A DNA stretch of 64,000 bases from Sporosarcina jeotgali (GTDB lineage Bacteria > Bacillota > Bacilli > Bacillales_A > Planococcaceae), in the NCBI RefSeq assembly GCF_033304595.1, contig NZ_CP116341.1, forward strand, positions 849,001 to 913,000, written 5' to 3'. The notes beneath the pieces are model-generated. The model was not told where the DNA came from, did no database searches, and was given only the letters and a program-made list of their open reading frames with translations. Both the position numbers and the translations under genes were made by a program. Positions 51,080 through 59,768 of the stretch are shown one piece after another; the stretch's first letter is position 1, and each line of letters opens with the position of its first letter.

Positions 51080-51908
51080 TCCTGTTCTTGCTAAAGAAGT
51101 GAAGCTCCGCTTTCGAAGCCCCAAAAGCTTTATTGGTATATTGCTCTATTTACTGGCGATGTGTATTTTTGTATTTGGCTTTATCTACACAACAACCAGT
51201 TTGACTGGAACAATCTATTTCAAACCGTCAGAAAGTGTAATTCTTTTCACCTTTTTAACATTCATCCAATTGGGACTCGTGCTGTTTATTACCCCGGGCC
51301 TGACTGCTGGAACGATCAGCGGAGAGCGTGAACGTCAAACGCTGCCGATGTTATTGACGACATCTCAAAGTTCGTTCCAAATTGTCACAGGAAAATTGCT
51401 GTCTTCAGTTTTATTTTTACTGCTTCTTATTTTTGCGGGGTTACCTGTATACAGTATGGTATTTTTGTTCGGTGGGATTTCCCCCGTCCTGTTAGTAAAA
51501 TCATTGCTATTCCTATTTGTCACGCTTCTAGCGATAGGTAGTCTAGGAGTATTGTTTTCGACATTGATTCGAAGAACGACGGTATCGATGATTGCAACAT
51601 ACGGCAGTATGCTGTTTTTCTCTGCGGTCATTCCATTTTTGTTTTTGATCATCATTCAGGTAAATCAGTTTGGAGCAATGGGCATGACCCCGTCTAAATC
51701 ATATGCTGGTCATATCCTTGCGTCCATCAACCCCGAAATTTTCTTTGCAACGCTGTTAGAGCCGGAAATTGGTACCGGGATTCAAGAGATGACACAAGTG
51801 ACATTCCCGCTTTGGATCGGCTATTTAATTTTTTATGGATTGATCACGATTATTTCCATCTGGATTGCGACTAAGAAACTAAGAGTGAATATGAAAAAAC
51901 ATAAATAA
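51060..51908 (+). CDS. ABC-2 type permease
   Basis: A 282-residue membrane protein with six helices and the ABC-2 permease layout: N-terminal cytosolic NPVLAKEVKLRFRSPKSF, then helices, and SGERERQTLPMLLTT in the second cytosolic loop (coupling region). The start is ATG 51060 after AAAGGAGTGG, within the end of the ATPase gene. It pairs with the preceding ATPase. Substrate unknown. Confidence 0.88.
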   Translation: MKSRLTNPVLAKEVKLRFRSPKSFIGILLYLLAMCIFVFGFIYTTTSLTGTIYFKPSESVILFTFLTFIQLGLVLFITPGLTAGTISGERERQTLPMLLTTSQSSFQIVTGKLLSSVLFLLLLIFAGLPVYSMVFLFGGISPVLLVKSLLFLFVTLLAIGSLGVLFSTLIRRTTVSMIATYGSMLFFSAVIPFLFLIIIQVNQFGAMGMTPSKSYAGHILASINPEIFFATLLEPEIGTGIQEMTQVTFPLWIGYLIFYGLITIISIWIATKKLRVNMKKHK

Positions 51909-51922
51909 GGAGGCGGGCATCT

Positions 51923-53500
51923 ATGACGGAGCAGTCTGGATATTTGGAAATGATTAAGCGGACAGTTAACAAAGTAAGAAGAAGTCTGCTGCTAGAGCAA
52001 GCACTTACATTCGTTATTCGTGGAGTTGCAATTGCGATTGGTGTTGCAGCTGCATTCATTGCAATATCCAGATTGTTTGTCCTTCCTTATTATGCTCTCT
52101 ATGCATGGAGTGCTGCTTTTCTGGTGCTTGCCATTACGCTAGGAGTATTTTTGAAAAAGCGTGTGAAACGGACGGAAGCAGTTCATGCATTGGATCGTTA
52201 TTTACCAGATAACCTGCTTTTAACTGTGTTGGATAAAGAGATTCAAGCCTCAGCATTTGGCGGGATTTTACTGGAACGTGCCGCAGTTAGACTTCCAGCT
52301 GCGGAAAGCTTGTTTTCGGCACGCAACAAGAAACCGGTTGAGTGGAAGGCTGTGGGAGCTGGGATAGGTGCAGCTATGTTATTGGTTGTCCTTTTTCTAT
52401 TGCCTTCTCCCGCACAACAAGAAGCACAAACAATTGTGAAAGAAAAAGAAATTGTTGAAGATCTTGTGAAAGAAGCGAAAAAACAGGGTACTCGTTCAAA
52501 ATCGCCAGCTATAAAAAAGAAATTGGAAAAGCTGGCATCGGATCTAAAGAAAGCAGACGGATCTGAAAAAGCATTGAAGGAGTTTGTAAAAACTCAAAAG
52601 GAGTTAAAACTTCAACAAATGCAGTTGATAGAAAAAAAGAGGAACCAAGAGGGCGGCACTAGTAAAGAAGGTTTATCATCTGAGGAAAAGAAGCAGCTGG
52701 CAGAGTTGGAAAAGCTGGCGGGTCCATTGGCAGACAGGGCGGATAAATCGTACCAAGAGTTAGCGAGTATCGGAAAAGCTCCATCGATTCCCCAATTGGC
52801 AGCAGGCCAGGCCGGTTCCAGCGGTCAGAACTCAGGAAAATCATCAACCTCAGATGGAAGGAAAAACAGCTCGACTGAAGGGAAGACTGCCCCACCTGGC
52901 AAACCTTCTTCAGAAACAACCAAACCTTCAGAAAGCCAAGGGCAAAGCCAGCAAGGCCAAGGACAGGGCCAAGGACAGGGCCAAGGACAGGGCCAAGGAC
53001 AGGGCCAAGGCCAAGGACAGGGCCAAGGACAAGGACAAGGACAAGGACAAGGACAGAGTCAAGGACAAGGACAAGGACAGAGTCAAGGACAAGGACAAGG
53101 ACAAGGACAAGGTCAAGGACAAGGTCAAGGACAGGGCCAGGGCCAAGGTCAAGGCCAAGGGCAAGGGCAAGGGCAAGGGCAAGGGCAAGGGCAAGGGCAG
53201 GGCCGAGGCCAAGGACAGGGAAGTAATGCGGGCATTGGCCAAGGCGGCAGAAACTTGTTATCCATTCCGAATAACCGTCTTGGCAATGCTACAGGTGAAG
53301 ACCAGGATGGCGGTAAACTCGGAGATGGAAAGACGATTGATTCCAAAGATAAGCAGACAACAAATGAGCGGGGAACGATTCGACCGTATGAAGAAGTAGT
53401 CGGTCAATATAAAGACGCTTATTTAAAACGGACAGAGCAGCTGCCGTTATCCCCTGAACTAGAAAAAATCTTAACGGATTATTTTTCATCCATTGAATAA
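51923..53500 (+). CDS. Membrane protein with Gly-Gln repeat and DUF4175-like layout
   Basis: A 525-residue protein. Three hydrophobic helices (about 27-47, 52-72 and 147-165) and a coiled coil (about 170-280) precede a low-complexity tract of alternating Gly-Gln (about 339-433). The C-terminus is a conserved-looking YEEVVGQYKDAYLKRTEQ to LEKILTDYFSSIE. That layout is found in proteins linked to MoxR/vWA operons. The Gly-Gln tract is probably flexible and lies in cytosol or wall; topology is not certain. The C-terminal segment probably carries the partner contact. Function unknown. Confidence 0.8.
   Translation: MTEQSGYLEMIKRTVNKVRRSLLLEQALTFVIRGVAIAIGVAAAFIAISRLFVLPYYALYAWSAAFLVLAITLGVFLKKRVKRTEAVHALDRYLPDNLLLTVLDKEIQASAFGGILLERAAVRLPAAESLFSARNKKPVEWKAVGAGIGAAMLLVVLFLLPSPAQQEAQTIVKEKEIVEDLVKEAKKQGTRSKSPAIKKKLEKLASDLKKADGSEKALKEFVKTQKELKLQQMQLIEKKRNQEGGTSKEGLSSEEKKQLAELEKLAGPLADRADKSYQELASIGKAPSIPQLAAGQAGSSGQNSGKSSTSDGRKNSSTEGKTAPPGKPSSETTKPSESQGQSQQGQGQGQGQGQGQGQGQGQGQGQGQGQGQGQGQGQSQGQGQGQSQGQGQGQGQGQGQGQGQGQGQGQGQGQGQGQGQGQGQGQGRGQGQGSNAGIGQGGRNLLSIPNNRLGNATGEDQDGGKLGDGKTIDSKDKQTTNERGTIRPYEEVVGQYKDAYLKRTEQLPLSPELEKILTDYFSSIE
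52937..53221 (+). repeat. Gly-Gln coding repeat tract
   Basis: About 285 bp of CAAGGA/CAGGGC/CAAGGG hexamers that encode alternating Gln-Gly with a few Ser and one Arg. The units vary in third positions (blocks of CAGGGC, CAAGGA and CAAGGG), which suggests repeated local duplications of hexamer blocks. Confidence 0.95.
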
Positions 53501-53524
53501 CTTAACCTGAAAGGAGAACTTGCT

Positions 53525-54517
53525 ATGAGTGATCTACTGGAACCATTTGAAGAAATGAGTCAGAAAATGAGCGATGTCCGAAAAGAAATCGAGAAATTCA
53601 TCGTGGGGCAGGAACAGGCCATTGAATATACGCTATTGTCGATACTTGCGGATGGCCATGCACTTCTTGAAGGGGCTCCTGGACTTGGGAAAACGATGCT
53701 TATCCGAACTATTAGTGAAGCACTGGATCTTACTTTTAAGCGTATCCAGTTCACGCCGGACCTGATGCCGTCAGATATTACAGGTACAACTCTTTTGGAA
53801 AGAGATGAGGAAGGACGTCAGCGTTTCACGTTTAACGAGGGCCCCTTATTCAGCCAGCTCGTATTGGCAGATGAAATCAACCGTGCGACCCCTAAAACTC
53901 AAAGTGCGCTGCTAGAAGCGATGGGAGAAAAAACAGTCACGGTGTTGGGGAATACCTATCTAATGGAAAAGCCGTTTTTTGTACTCGCCACTCAAAATCC
54001 AATCGACATGGAAGGCACATATCCATTGCCAGAAGCCCAATTGGACCGTTTTTTATGTAAAATCAACTTGCTTCATCCATCTGCTGGCGAATTGAAAGAA
54101 ATTGTAAAACGTACGACGGGAACTGCAATCATTTCTATTCAGAAAGTAATTAGCAGAGAAGAGTTGCTTCAAGCTCAGAAACTTGTTCGGGAAATCGTCA
54201 TAGCAGAAGAAATGATTGACTATGCGATACAGCTTATCTCAATGACTCAACCTGAATCAGAAGAAGAAAATGAATGGGCTCAGTACATTCAGTTCGGAAG
54301 CGGTCCCCGCGGGTTGCAGGCAATCATCCGACTTGCAAAAGCAAGAGCATTTCTATTCGGGCGGGTTCACGTATCTATCGGGGATATCCGGGCTGTTGCA
54401 AAACCAGCGCTGCTACACCGTATCCAGCTGAACTATGAAGCTGAAGCTGAAGGCATTTCAAATGAGACGTTCCTCGATCAAGTGCTTGTGAGTATGCGGA
54501 GGGAGGCAGTCGGTTAA
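53525..54517 (+). CDS. MoxR-type AAA+ ATPase
   Basis: A 330-residue MoxR-family ATPase. Walker A EGAPGLGKTMLI, Walker B LVLADEINRATPKTQSALLEAM, sensor 1 FFVLATQNPIDMEGTYPLPEAQLDRF and a C-terminal lid with FGSGPRGLQAIIRLAKARAFLFGR. MoxR proteins act as chaperones that insert metals or remodel vWA-domain partners. The genes that follow encode such partners. AAAGGAGA precedes the ATG; the stop overlaps the next start (TAATG). Confidence 0.95.
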   Translation: MSDLLEPFEEMSQKMSDVRKEIEKFIVGQEQAIEYTLLSILADGHALLEGAPGLGKTMLIRTISEALDLTFKRIQFTPDLMPSDITGTTLLERDEEGRQRFTFNEGPLFSQLVLADEINRATPKTQSALLEAMGEKTVTVLGNTYLMEKPFFVLATQNPIDMEGTYPLPEAQLDRFLCKINLLHPSAGELKEIVKRTTGTAIISIQKVISREELLQAQKLVREIVIAEEMIDYAIQLISMTQPESEEENEWAQYIQFGSGPRGLQAIIRLAKARAFLFGRVHVSIGDIRAVAKPALLHRIQLNYEAEAEGISNETFLDQVLVSMRREAVG

Positions 54518-55383
54518 TGACTTCTTTCTTTCCTAAGGGTTTATCTGCACGTCTCAGCCGATTGTCTTTTGTCCAGCACGGAGGGCGTCTTGGACATCAT
54601 AAAGGAAGTCATGTGTCTAAAAAAACCGGCGCCTCTCTGGAGTTTTCTGATTTCAAAGAATACCACCCCGGTGATGACATTCGTCATATCGACTGGAACG
54701 TGTACGCTCGAACTGATTCTTACTTCATTAAACAATTTTTAGATGAGCAGGAAATGCGTGTTCATATCGTACTCGATACGAGTAAGTCCATGGACTATGA
54801 AGATAAGTGGAAGTTTGCACAGCAAATTGCAATTGGGCTTGGACAAATCGCATTAAAGAATGGCGATACAGTTTCTATTAGCAGAATGCTTCACGGGAAA
54901 AAGCAATTGTTCACACGTAAAGGTGCGCGGCAGGCGGGTTCATGGACGACATATATCAGCCGATTTGAAAAACCTTCAGAAACGACTGGTTTGTTAGATG
55001 GACTACATGCCATTCCTAAAGGGACGACGTTGTTATTCGTTGTCACTGATGCGTTAGAACCGAACGAACAGCTGGATCGGCTGTTTAAACAGCTGTCAGC
55101 AAGATGCCGGGATGTCCGACTAGTGTCCATCCGTTCGAAGTCAGAGCTCAGCCCTGACTATCAAGGAGACATCCGGTTCATTGACAGTGAAAGTGAAAAG
55201 ATTTCAGAAGTGACGATGATGCAGTCCGTCGAAACAGCATATCAGCTTCAACAGAAAAATCACCAGCTGCGCATGCTGGAAAGTGCAGCGAAATATGGAA
55301 TTGGCGTGCTTATGACGACACCTCAAACAGGACCTGAGGATGTATTTACAATGCAAATGCGCAGGCAGGGATGGGTGCGCTAG
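54517..55383 (+). CDS. DUF58 / vWA-like protein
   Basis: A 288-residue soluble protein. The DUF58 motif EFSDFKEYHPGDDIRHIDWN, with DSYFIKQF, is followed by a von Willebrand A-like domain whose metal site DTSKSMDYE (DxSxS) is intact. A lone DUF58 domain without N-terminal helices is the usual MoxR companion. It is probably a target of the MoxR ATPase encoded just upstream and anchors to the membrane proteins encoded downstream. Confidence 0.9.
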   Translation: MTSFFPKGLSARLSRLSFVQHGGRLGHHKGSHVSKKTGASLEFSDFKEYHPGDDIRHIDWNVYARTDSYFIKQFLDEQEMRVHIVLDTSKSMDYEDKWKFAQQIAIGLGQIALKNGDTVSISRMLHGKKQLFTRKGARQAGSWTTYISRFEKPSETTGLLDGLHAIPKGTTLLFVVTDALEPNEQLDRLFKQLSARCRDVRLVSIRSKSELSPDYQGDIRFIDSESEKISEVTMMQSVETAYQLQQKNHQLRMLESAAKYGIGVLMTTPQTGPEDVFTMQMRRQGWVR

Positions 55384-55398
55384 GAAGGAGGAACAGCG

Positions 55399-57147
55399 AT
55401 GGGGTTTGCTAGTTTAACGAACCTGTGGACATTGGTATTTCCGTTAACAGTAGTTGTCTATTATCTATTCAGGAAACGTTTTGAACCAAGAACAATTTCG
55501 TCAACCCTATTTTGGGATGAAGATCGCAGGGAAGAAAATGTGTCTCCATTCATTCGCAATTTGCAGCGCAATGCTCTTTTCTACTTGCAACTGCTATCGC
55601 TGCTGTTATTTGTATGGCTGCTCCTAGGGCCATACACTAAGCAATCCCATACTGAAGGCATTCCTATCGTTTTCATCGTCGACAGTTCTGCAACCATGCT
55701 GGCAGCACCAAATGAAGCCACACTTTTTAAGATGAATCAGGATAAGATGCAAAGCTTGCTGGAATCAGCAGAGGGACGGCCGGTTTCCATCGTGACCACG
55801 GGAAAAGAACCAGAATTCGTCTTGCAAAACAGTGATACCCAAACAGCTATAAAAGAAGTGAATTCGTTAAGCGTTCGATATGAACAAAGTCACATAGATA
55901 CATCTATTGAGCTGGTGAAGTCGATGTATAGTGAACAAGGTGCAGAAGTTCATATCTTCACGGATGCGTTGGAACGGACAGCGCTGGCCTATGAAGGAAC
56001 TAACATGAGCTGGCATGTACATATGAATGATCAAAAAGTTAACAATCACTCCATTGTCCGATTTGGGGCCAATTTACGTGATGGTCAAGTAGCTGCAATC
56101 GTGAAATTACAGCATGATACTGAAAAGAAACAGGCTGGAACTATTCAGTTAACAGAAGCAGATTCAGGAAAAGTGCTTGCAGAAGAATCTTTTATTGGAG
56201 AACCAGGCAGTGAGGAATTGATATCCTTTAAAAAGATTGATACGGATGCCGCTGCGCTTCAAGTTGAATTGCTCGATAAGGATGAGTATCTTGCAGACAA
56301 CGTGAGCTATGCGCTGCTGGCAACTGAACGTGCGAGAGTAGTAGTAGATGCTGAACTTCATGAACTGCTGAAAAAAGCTGCGCAAGCTATTCAGGAAGAA
56401 GTCACGATTGATAGTGGGGAAGACTTCGATGAAAACGCCATATTACGAATCACGAGTTCAGAACGTTTTCTTAAAGAAGGGGAACGTCCAATCCTTTTAA
56501 TCGGACGGGATGACGCAGAACCTGTTGCGGCAAAAGGAGAGGTTTCTGTTTCTAATGATCCATTGTTTTCAATTGCAGCTCCGACAGACATGTACGTAGA
56601 AGAAATCTATCCTCCTTTTGAAGGCTATGAAGTACTGGCGAGTATCGGGAGAGACCCGCTTATTCAACGATCCCCGCGCGGAGATATTATTTTTCTGGCA
56701 GACTTGGAAGCGACAGACTGGCCTTTGCAACCCACTTTTCCTTTGTTTCTATGGAGTGTCGTAAAGTCCCTGTCAGAGGATGCTGAAACGCTCGGCGTAT
56801 TCACTCCGCTTCAACGGAAGTCTGTGGTGATGGCGGAAGCTGCGGATATTTACGAGATGTCTGGATCTTATTTGTTCACGACAGAATCAGCGAATACATT
56901 ACAAGCTCCAGCAAAACCTGGAATTTATAAAGCAACAGATGGGACGACAGACAAACTATTTGCTGTTCAGCTCGATTCTTCAGAAAGACGTTTAGCTGCA
57001 GGAGATTCGTATACAACCGGAAATCTAACTGCAAAAGGTACGGAAAAAGAGCAAAACGTTCCGGTAATCTGGCCATTTCTTTTACCGCTCTTGCTGGTAT
57101 TACTCGTAGAATGGGAGGTGCAGCGACGACGTGGATATCCGTATTGA
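55399..57147 (+). CDS. BatA-type membrane protein with degenerate vWA
   Basis: A 582-residue membrane protein. The N-terminus is BatA-like (two helices and RRNALFYLQLLSLLLFVWLLL in modified form) and then a vWA domain with metal-site sequence FIVDSSATM, where the last Ser of DxSxS is Thr. A long beta-rich outer region and a C-terminal helix (FLLPLLLVLLVEW) follow. It probably sits in the membrane with its centre outside. GGAAGGAGG lies before the ATG. It overlaps the next gene by 17 bp. Confidence 0.82.
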   Translation: MGFASLTNLWTLVFPLTVVVYYLFRKRFEPRTISSTLFWDEDRREENVSPFIRNLQRNALFYLQLLSLLLFVWLLLGPYTKQSHTEGIPIVFIVDSSATMLAAPNEATLFKMNQDKMQSLLESAEGRPVSIVTTGKEPEFVLQNSDTQTAIKEVNSLSVRYEQSHIDTSIELVKSMYSEQGAEVHIFTDALERTALAYEGTNMSWHVHMNDQKVNNHSIVRFGANLRDGQVAAIVKLQHDTEKKQAGTIQLTEADSGKVLAEESFIGEPGSEELISFKKIDTDAAALQVELLDKDEYLADNVSYALLATERARVVVDAELHELLKKAAQAIQEEVTIDSGEDFDENAILRITSSERFLKEGERPILLIGRDDAEPVAAKGEVSVSNDPLFSIAAPTDMYVEEIYPPFEGYEVLASIGRDPLIQRSPRGDIIFLADLEATDWPLQPTFPLFLWSVVKSLSEDAETLGVFTPLQRKSVVMAEAADIYEMSGSYLFTTESANTLQAPAKPGIYKATDGTTDKLFAVQLDSSERRLAAGDSYTTGNLTAKGTEKEQNVPVIWPFLLPLLLVLLVEWEVQRRRGYPY

Positions 57148-59716
57148 ACATCCTTTATGGTTACTCATTTTAGTCCCTATTGCAGTCTATCTGATTTTTA
57201 CATGGCGCTCTGTTCAACGGAAAACACTTAGAAGCGCACTTCTTTTTGTGCTTCGCAGTGCCGCCATTTTGTTCTTGACAGCTGCTCTGGTTTCACCTTT
57301 TTTAGTGCTTTACAATAAAGAAGAGCAAATTTTGTTCCTAGCTGATCGTTCGGCTTCAAACTTAGGGACTTCAAATGAAATGGATGCATTCATCGATCAA
57401 AGTCTGCGATCCAAGAAAATGGATCAAGCGGCAGGATTGTATTCGTTTGCTGGTGATTTCCGGACAGACATCTCCTTAACAAAAGAGCAAGTGCGGCTGC
57501 CAGAGACTGATTCACTTGAAGATGCAGGTGAAACGGATATTGAAAAAGCGTTATCTCTTGCAAATGCGGTCGGCTCCGCTAAATCTGCAACTCGTATTGT
57601 TCTGTTAACAGATGGTTTGCAAACGCGTGGAGATGCGTTAAGCTACCTTCATAAATTCACGGATAGCCGCGTTCAAATAGATGTTGCGAAGCTAAACCAC
57701 CAAACGTTTCCTGATGCTGCATTAACGAAATTGGATGTGCCGCGAACGGCTTATGCGGGTCAACAGCAGCTGATGACGATTGAAGCAGATGCGTCCGAGC
57801 GGACAACAGGCACCATTTATTTGTATCAAGATGATCGTATCTTAGGTGAAGAGAAGATTGACCTGATTCCAGGAAAGAATCAATTCACGTACCCGTTGCC
57901 TGCAGCGGAGACAGGATTAGTGAAGTATGAAGCGAAGCTTGTAGTGGAAAATGATCACTTTTTGGAAAATAATCGAATGTTCGCTGCGGTTACTGTTCAA
58001 GGTCAGCCATCCGTATTGGTTGTTGAAACAGAGGAGTATCCATCGATTATACCTGGTATGTTGGATCAGGATGCCCTGAACGTCACAACAATGCTGGCAG
58101 AAGATTTACCATCAACTTTATCTGGGTACTTACCGTATCAAGCGATTATCTTCGACAATGTGCCGGGCACTATTGTTGGAGAAGATAAAATGGCTATGAT
58201 TGAACAAACGGTAAAAAATTTCGGGACGGGTTTCATGATGACAGGAGGAACTAACAGTTTCGGACTTGGCGGTTATTTCAAAACACCGATTGAAACTCTT
58301 TTACCTGTAGAGATGGAAGTGAAAGGCAAAGAAGAACTTCCTTCACTCGGACTTGTCATCGTCATGGACAGATCCGGAAGTATGAGCGGATCGAAACTGA
58401 TCCTTGCACGCGAAGCCGCAGCCCGTTCAGTCGATTTACTTCGTGAAAAAGACACATTCGGCTTCACTGCATTTGATGATAGTATTTGGGAGGTTGTTCC
58501 GGTAGGTCCTCTTAACAATAAAGAAGACGTTACCTCAGAAATCTTATCCGTACCCGCAGCAGGCGGAACCAATATATTCCCTTCTGTGGCTAAAGCCTAT
58601 GAGGATCTGGCAGAGCTGTCTCTTCAGAGGAAGCATGTCATTCTGTTAACGGATGGCCAGTCTCCTATGCCTGCGGGATATCTAGATATCATTGAGGAAG
58701 CGAAAAGTAACAACACGACGTTATCCACAGTAGGAATCGGCTCAGATGCAGACCAAACCTTACTCGAGGAAATGGCTGCAGCAGGCGGTGGCCGCTATTA
58801 TGGTGTTTCTGATGAATCGACCGTCCCTGCAATTCTGTCCCGTGAAACCATAACGATGACGAGGACATATATCGAAGATAACCCTTTCTACATGAAACTC
58901 GGCAATGTTGCCGAGTGGAATGAGCTATTTGCAGATGGGGTTCCGCAAATGAATGCCTATATCGCAACGACTGCTAAACAAACAGCGGACATCGCTGCAA
59001 TCAGCCCGAAAGAGGATCCGATTATTGCAGAATGGAAATATGGACTCGGGCGGACTGTTGCATTCACGTCGGATTCATCTGGAAAGTGGTCTGGAGAACT
59101 GGCGGGCTGGGAGGACTATCCTGAGTTTTGGAATACTGCAATGAGAAGAATTTTACCATCTTACAGTTCGGCACCTTACGTCTTGACTCAAGGTGCTGGC
59201 GGAAAATTCACGATTACGGATACAAGTGGTGAAGCTGCATTTCTTGAAGTATCAGCGGTTACTGAGACAGGCGAGGAAATAGAAGTCCTTGAAGACCAGA
59301 CAGCACCCGGCAAGACAAGTATTTCACTCGATACAGTACCAGGGTTGGTTTACCTCAGTGTGACAGATGACCAAAACCGCCTGTTTGAAACTGGGGTGAC
59401 GATTCCTTATGGTGAAGAGTATAAACCAAAAGCGCCAAACGAAGACTTGTTAGCAGCAATTGCGAAAGAAACGGGCGGACGTGTGCTGGAAGATCCTAAG
59501 GATGCATTCCGACCGCTTCCTTTTCGTGGAGAAGAACGCAAACCCATTACAACTTGGCTATTGTTCGGATCTCTAATTCTGTTCTTTGCAGACATTACAT
59601 TGCGCCGTTTCAGCAGATTTGTGCCTGTGAAGAGAAAGAAATCACCCCTTGAAGACGTGGACACAGCAGGTCCGACGAGTGTTACCGAACTGCTGAAACA
59701 AAAGCGTAAGCGATAG
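57131..59716 (+). CDS. Large membrane protein with two vWA domains
   Basis: An 861-residue membrane protein. Two helices at the N-terminus (about 9-24 and 37-60), a first vWA domain with metal site LADRSASNLG (about 71-80), an amidotransferase-like insert (ending in MMTGGTNSFGLGGY), a second complete vWA domain with VMDRSGSMSGSK (about 411-422) and LLTDGQSP, then a beta-rich region and a C-terminal helix (TTWLLFGSLILFFADI) with a short basic tail. Two intact metal sites in one chain suggest binding of ligand or of the other vWA proteins. GTG 57131 is the start, in the end of the BatA-like gene. Confidence 0.82.
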   Translation: MDIRIEHPLWLLILVPIAVYLIFTWRSVQRKTLRSALLFVLRSAAILFLTAALVSPFLVLYNKEEQILFLADRSASNLGTSNEMDAFIDQSLRSKKMDQAAGLYSFAGDFRTDISLTKEQVRLPETDSLEDAGETDIEKALSLANAVGSAKSATRIVLLTDGLQTRGDALSYLHKFTDSRVQIDVAKLNHQTFPDAALTKLDVPRTAYAGQQQLMTIEADASERTTGTIYLYQDDRILGEEKIDLIPGKNQFTYPLPAAETGLVKYEAKLVVENDHFLENNRMFAAVTVQGQPSVLVVETEEYPSIIPGMLDQDALNVTTMLAEDLPSTLSGYLPYQAIIFDNVPGTIVGEDKMAMIEQTVKNFGTGFMMTGGTNSFGLGGYFKTPIETLLPVEMEVKGKEELPSLGLVIVMDRSGSMSGSKLILAREAAARSVDLLREKDTFGFTAFDDSIWEVVPVGPLNNKEDVTSEILSVPAAGGTNIFPSVAKAYEDLAELSLQRKHVILLTDGQSPMPAGYLDIIEEAKSNNTTLSTVGIGSDADQTLLEEMAAAGGGRYYGVSDESTVPAILSRETITMTRTYIEDNPFYMKLGNVAEWNELFADGVPQMNAYIATTAKQTADIAAISPKEDPIIAEWKYGLGRTVAFTSDSSGKWSGELAGWEDYPEFWNTAMRRILPSYSSAPYVLTQGAGGKFTITDTSGEAAFLEVSAVTETGEEIEVLEDQTAPGKTSISLDTVPGLVYLSVTDDQNRLFETGVTIPYGEEYKPKAPNEDLLAAIAKETGGRVLEDPKDAFRPLPFRGEERKPITTWLLFGSLILFFADITLRRFSRFVPVKRKKSPLEDVDTAGPTSVTELLKQKRKR

Positions 59717-59725
59717 ATGCATAGT

Positions 59726-59765
59726 AAAACCCCAAAGCGCACTTTTAGCGGCTTTGGGGTTTTGA
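59726..59765. terminator. Bidirectional terminator at the end of the MoxR operon
   Basis: Perfect 13-bp stem AAAACCCCAAAGC/GCTTTGGGGTTTT with a 12-base loop. It also ends the convergent MFS gene. Confidence 0.93.
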
Positions 59766-59768
59766 AGT

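Noticed and set aside
52854..53399. Lys/Asp-rich and Leu/Ala-rich frames over the Gly-Gln tract
   Set aside because: They are out-of-frame readings of the hexamer repeat.
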